This document shows, piece after piece, positions 8,696-9,051 of a stretch of DNA of 9,051 nt. The DNA is from Caldifarciminota bacterium. Lineage in GTDB: Bacteria > Hydrothermota > Tepidihabitantia > B3-TA06 > JALVRC01. Where the stretch lies: positions 1 to 9,051 of the forward strand of contig JALVRC010000170.1 of NCBI GenBank assembly GCA_027025255.1, read 5' to 3'. Both the position numbers and the translations under genes were made by a program. How positions within the stretch are numbered: the first letter of the stretch is position 1; every line of letters begins with the position of its first letter. Under the pieces are notes generated by a model. It was given only the letters and a program-made list of their open reading frames with translations, ran no database searches and was not told the DNA's origin.

Positions 8696-9051
8696 TTACT
8701 CTCTTTTGAATATCTTGTAAAAATCTTTATCTAATGACTTACCAATAATTTTTTCTCTTTCTAAAATACTAAAATATTGTTTGACCTTTTCTATTAAAGT
8801 ATTGCCTTCTACGTATTCAAAATGTACTCTTTCTAAAAACAATTCTATCCTGTCAATAGGTTGTCTCATAATATCAAATGAGAGCTTTGCCGCTTCTTTC
8901 TTGTTTGTACTTACCCATGCAATTGCTTTTTTTAACTCTTCAATAAATAGATTTGCTTCATCCGGATGGTTCTTTATAAATTCTTCATTGATGACTATAC
9001 CTGCATTAGGTAAACTTCCAAAATTAGGATTTATTTCATTCCATATTTTAT
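8696..9051 (-). CDS. ABC-transporter solute-binding protein, C-terminal 117 residues (partial)
   Basis: The frame is open from the right edge (first full codon at 9047-9049) to TAA at 8696-8698. The sequence FGSLPNAGIVINEEFIKNHP, followed by the helical stretch EANLFIEELKKAIAWVSTNKKEAAKL, matches the C-terminal lobe of NMT1/SsuA-like solute-binding proteins of nitrate, sulfonate, taurine or thiamine-precursor type ABC importers. In these, a periplasmic or lipid-anchored protein delivers ligand to the permease. The ending, DKDFYKIFKRE, is usual for the family. The ligand-binding residues and signal peptide lie outside the window, so the substrate cannot be assigned. No terminator is visible between its stop and the rRNA promoter, so transcripts may read into the 23S gene. 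Confidence 0.75.
   Translation of the reverse strand, partial: KIWNEINPNFGSLPNAGIVINEEFIKNHPDEANLFIEELKKAIAWVSTNKKEAAKLSFDIMRQPIDRIELFLERVHFEYVEGNTLIEKVKQYFSILEREKIIGKSLDKDFYKIFKRE

Overview
This is an AT-rich bacterial window built around a 23S-5S rRNA unit. Every predicted promoter is sigma70-like, and the coding sequences favour K, I and N codons. No single marker fixes the organism. A secreted protein with a C-terminal domain resembling type IX sorting domains, and a PKD plus SUMF1/FGE-fold envelope protein, suggest an FCB-group or WOR-3-like candidate lineage. That placement is inference. The rRNA is clearly richer in GC than its flanks, but not as much as in typical hyperthermophiles.

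Left edge (1-533): the minus strand carries the first 87 codons of a Cas6 CRISPR-RNA endonuclease, which runs off the window. It has its own TTGACA/TATACT promoter, a perfect 10-bp inverted repeat over the likely transcription start, and a Shine-Dalgarno that fits a short overlapping upstream ORF better than the cas6 ATG. Cas6 therefore looks like the first gene of a CRISPR-cas operon extending leftwards. No repeat array lies inside the window.

534-2217, minus strand: two single genes, each with its own promoter. One encodes a small membrane protein followed by a clear intrinsic terminator. The other encodes a 402-aa exported protein with a sorting-like C-terminus.

2227-4205, plus strand: a two-gene operon. 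The first gene encodes a ten-helix EamA/DMT permease fused to a GAF domain resembling free-methionine-(R)-sulfoxide reductase, and its promoter geometry implies a leaderless mRNA. The second is a HAD/phosphoglycolate-phosphatase-like gene with no ATG, GTG, TTG or CTG available before its DxD motif. It must start at a rare codon (ATT beside an AGGAG) or be reached by -1 frameshifting out of the first gene.

4281-5414, minus strand: an exported PKD plus FGE-fold protein, about 45 bp downstream of the 5S gene.

5459-8685, minus strand: 5S and 23S rRNA, driven by a perfect TTGACA-N16-TATAAT promoter directly upstream of 23S. No 16S rRNA and no tRNA lie upstream. Instead, the 3' end of an ABC-transporter solute-binding-protein gene fills the right edge. 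This is an unlinked rRNA arrangement. A bipartite inverted repeat bracketing 23S forms its processing stem.

Recurring theme: all five promoters that can be recognised have a 16-bp spacer.
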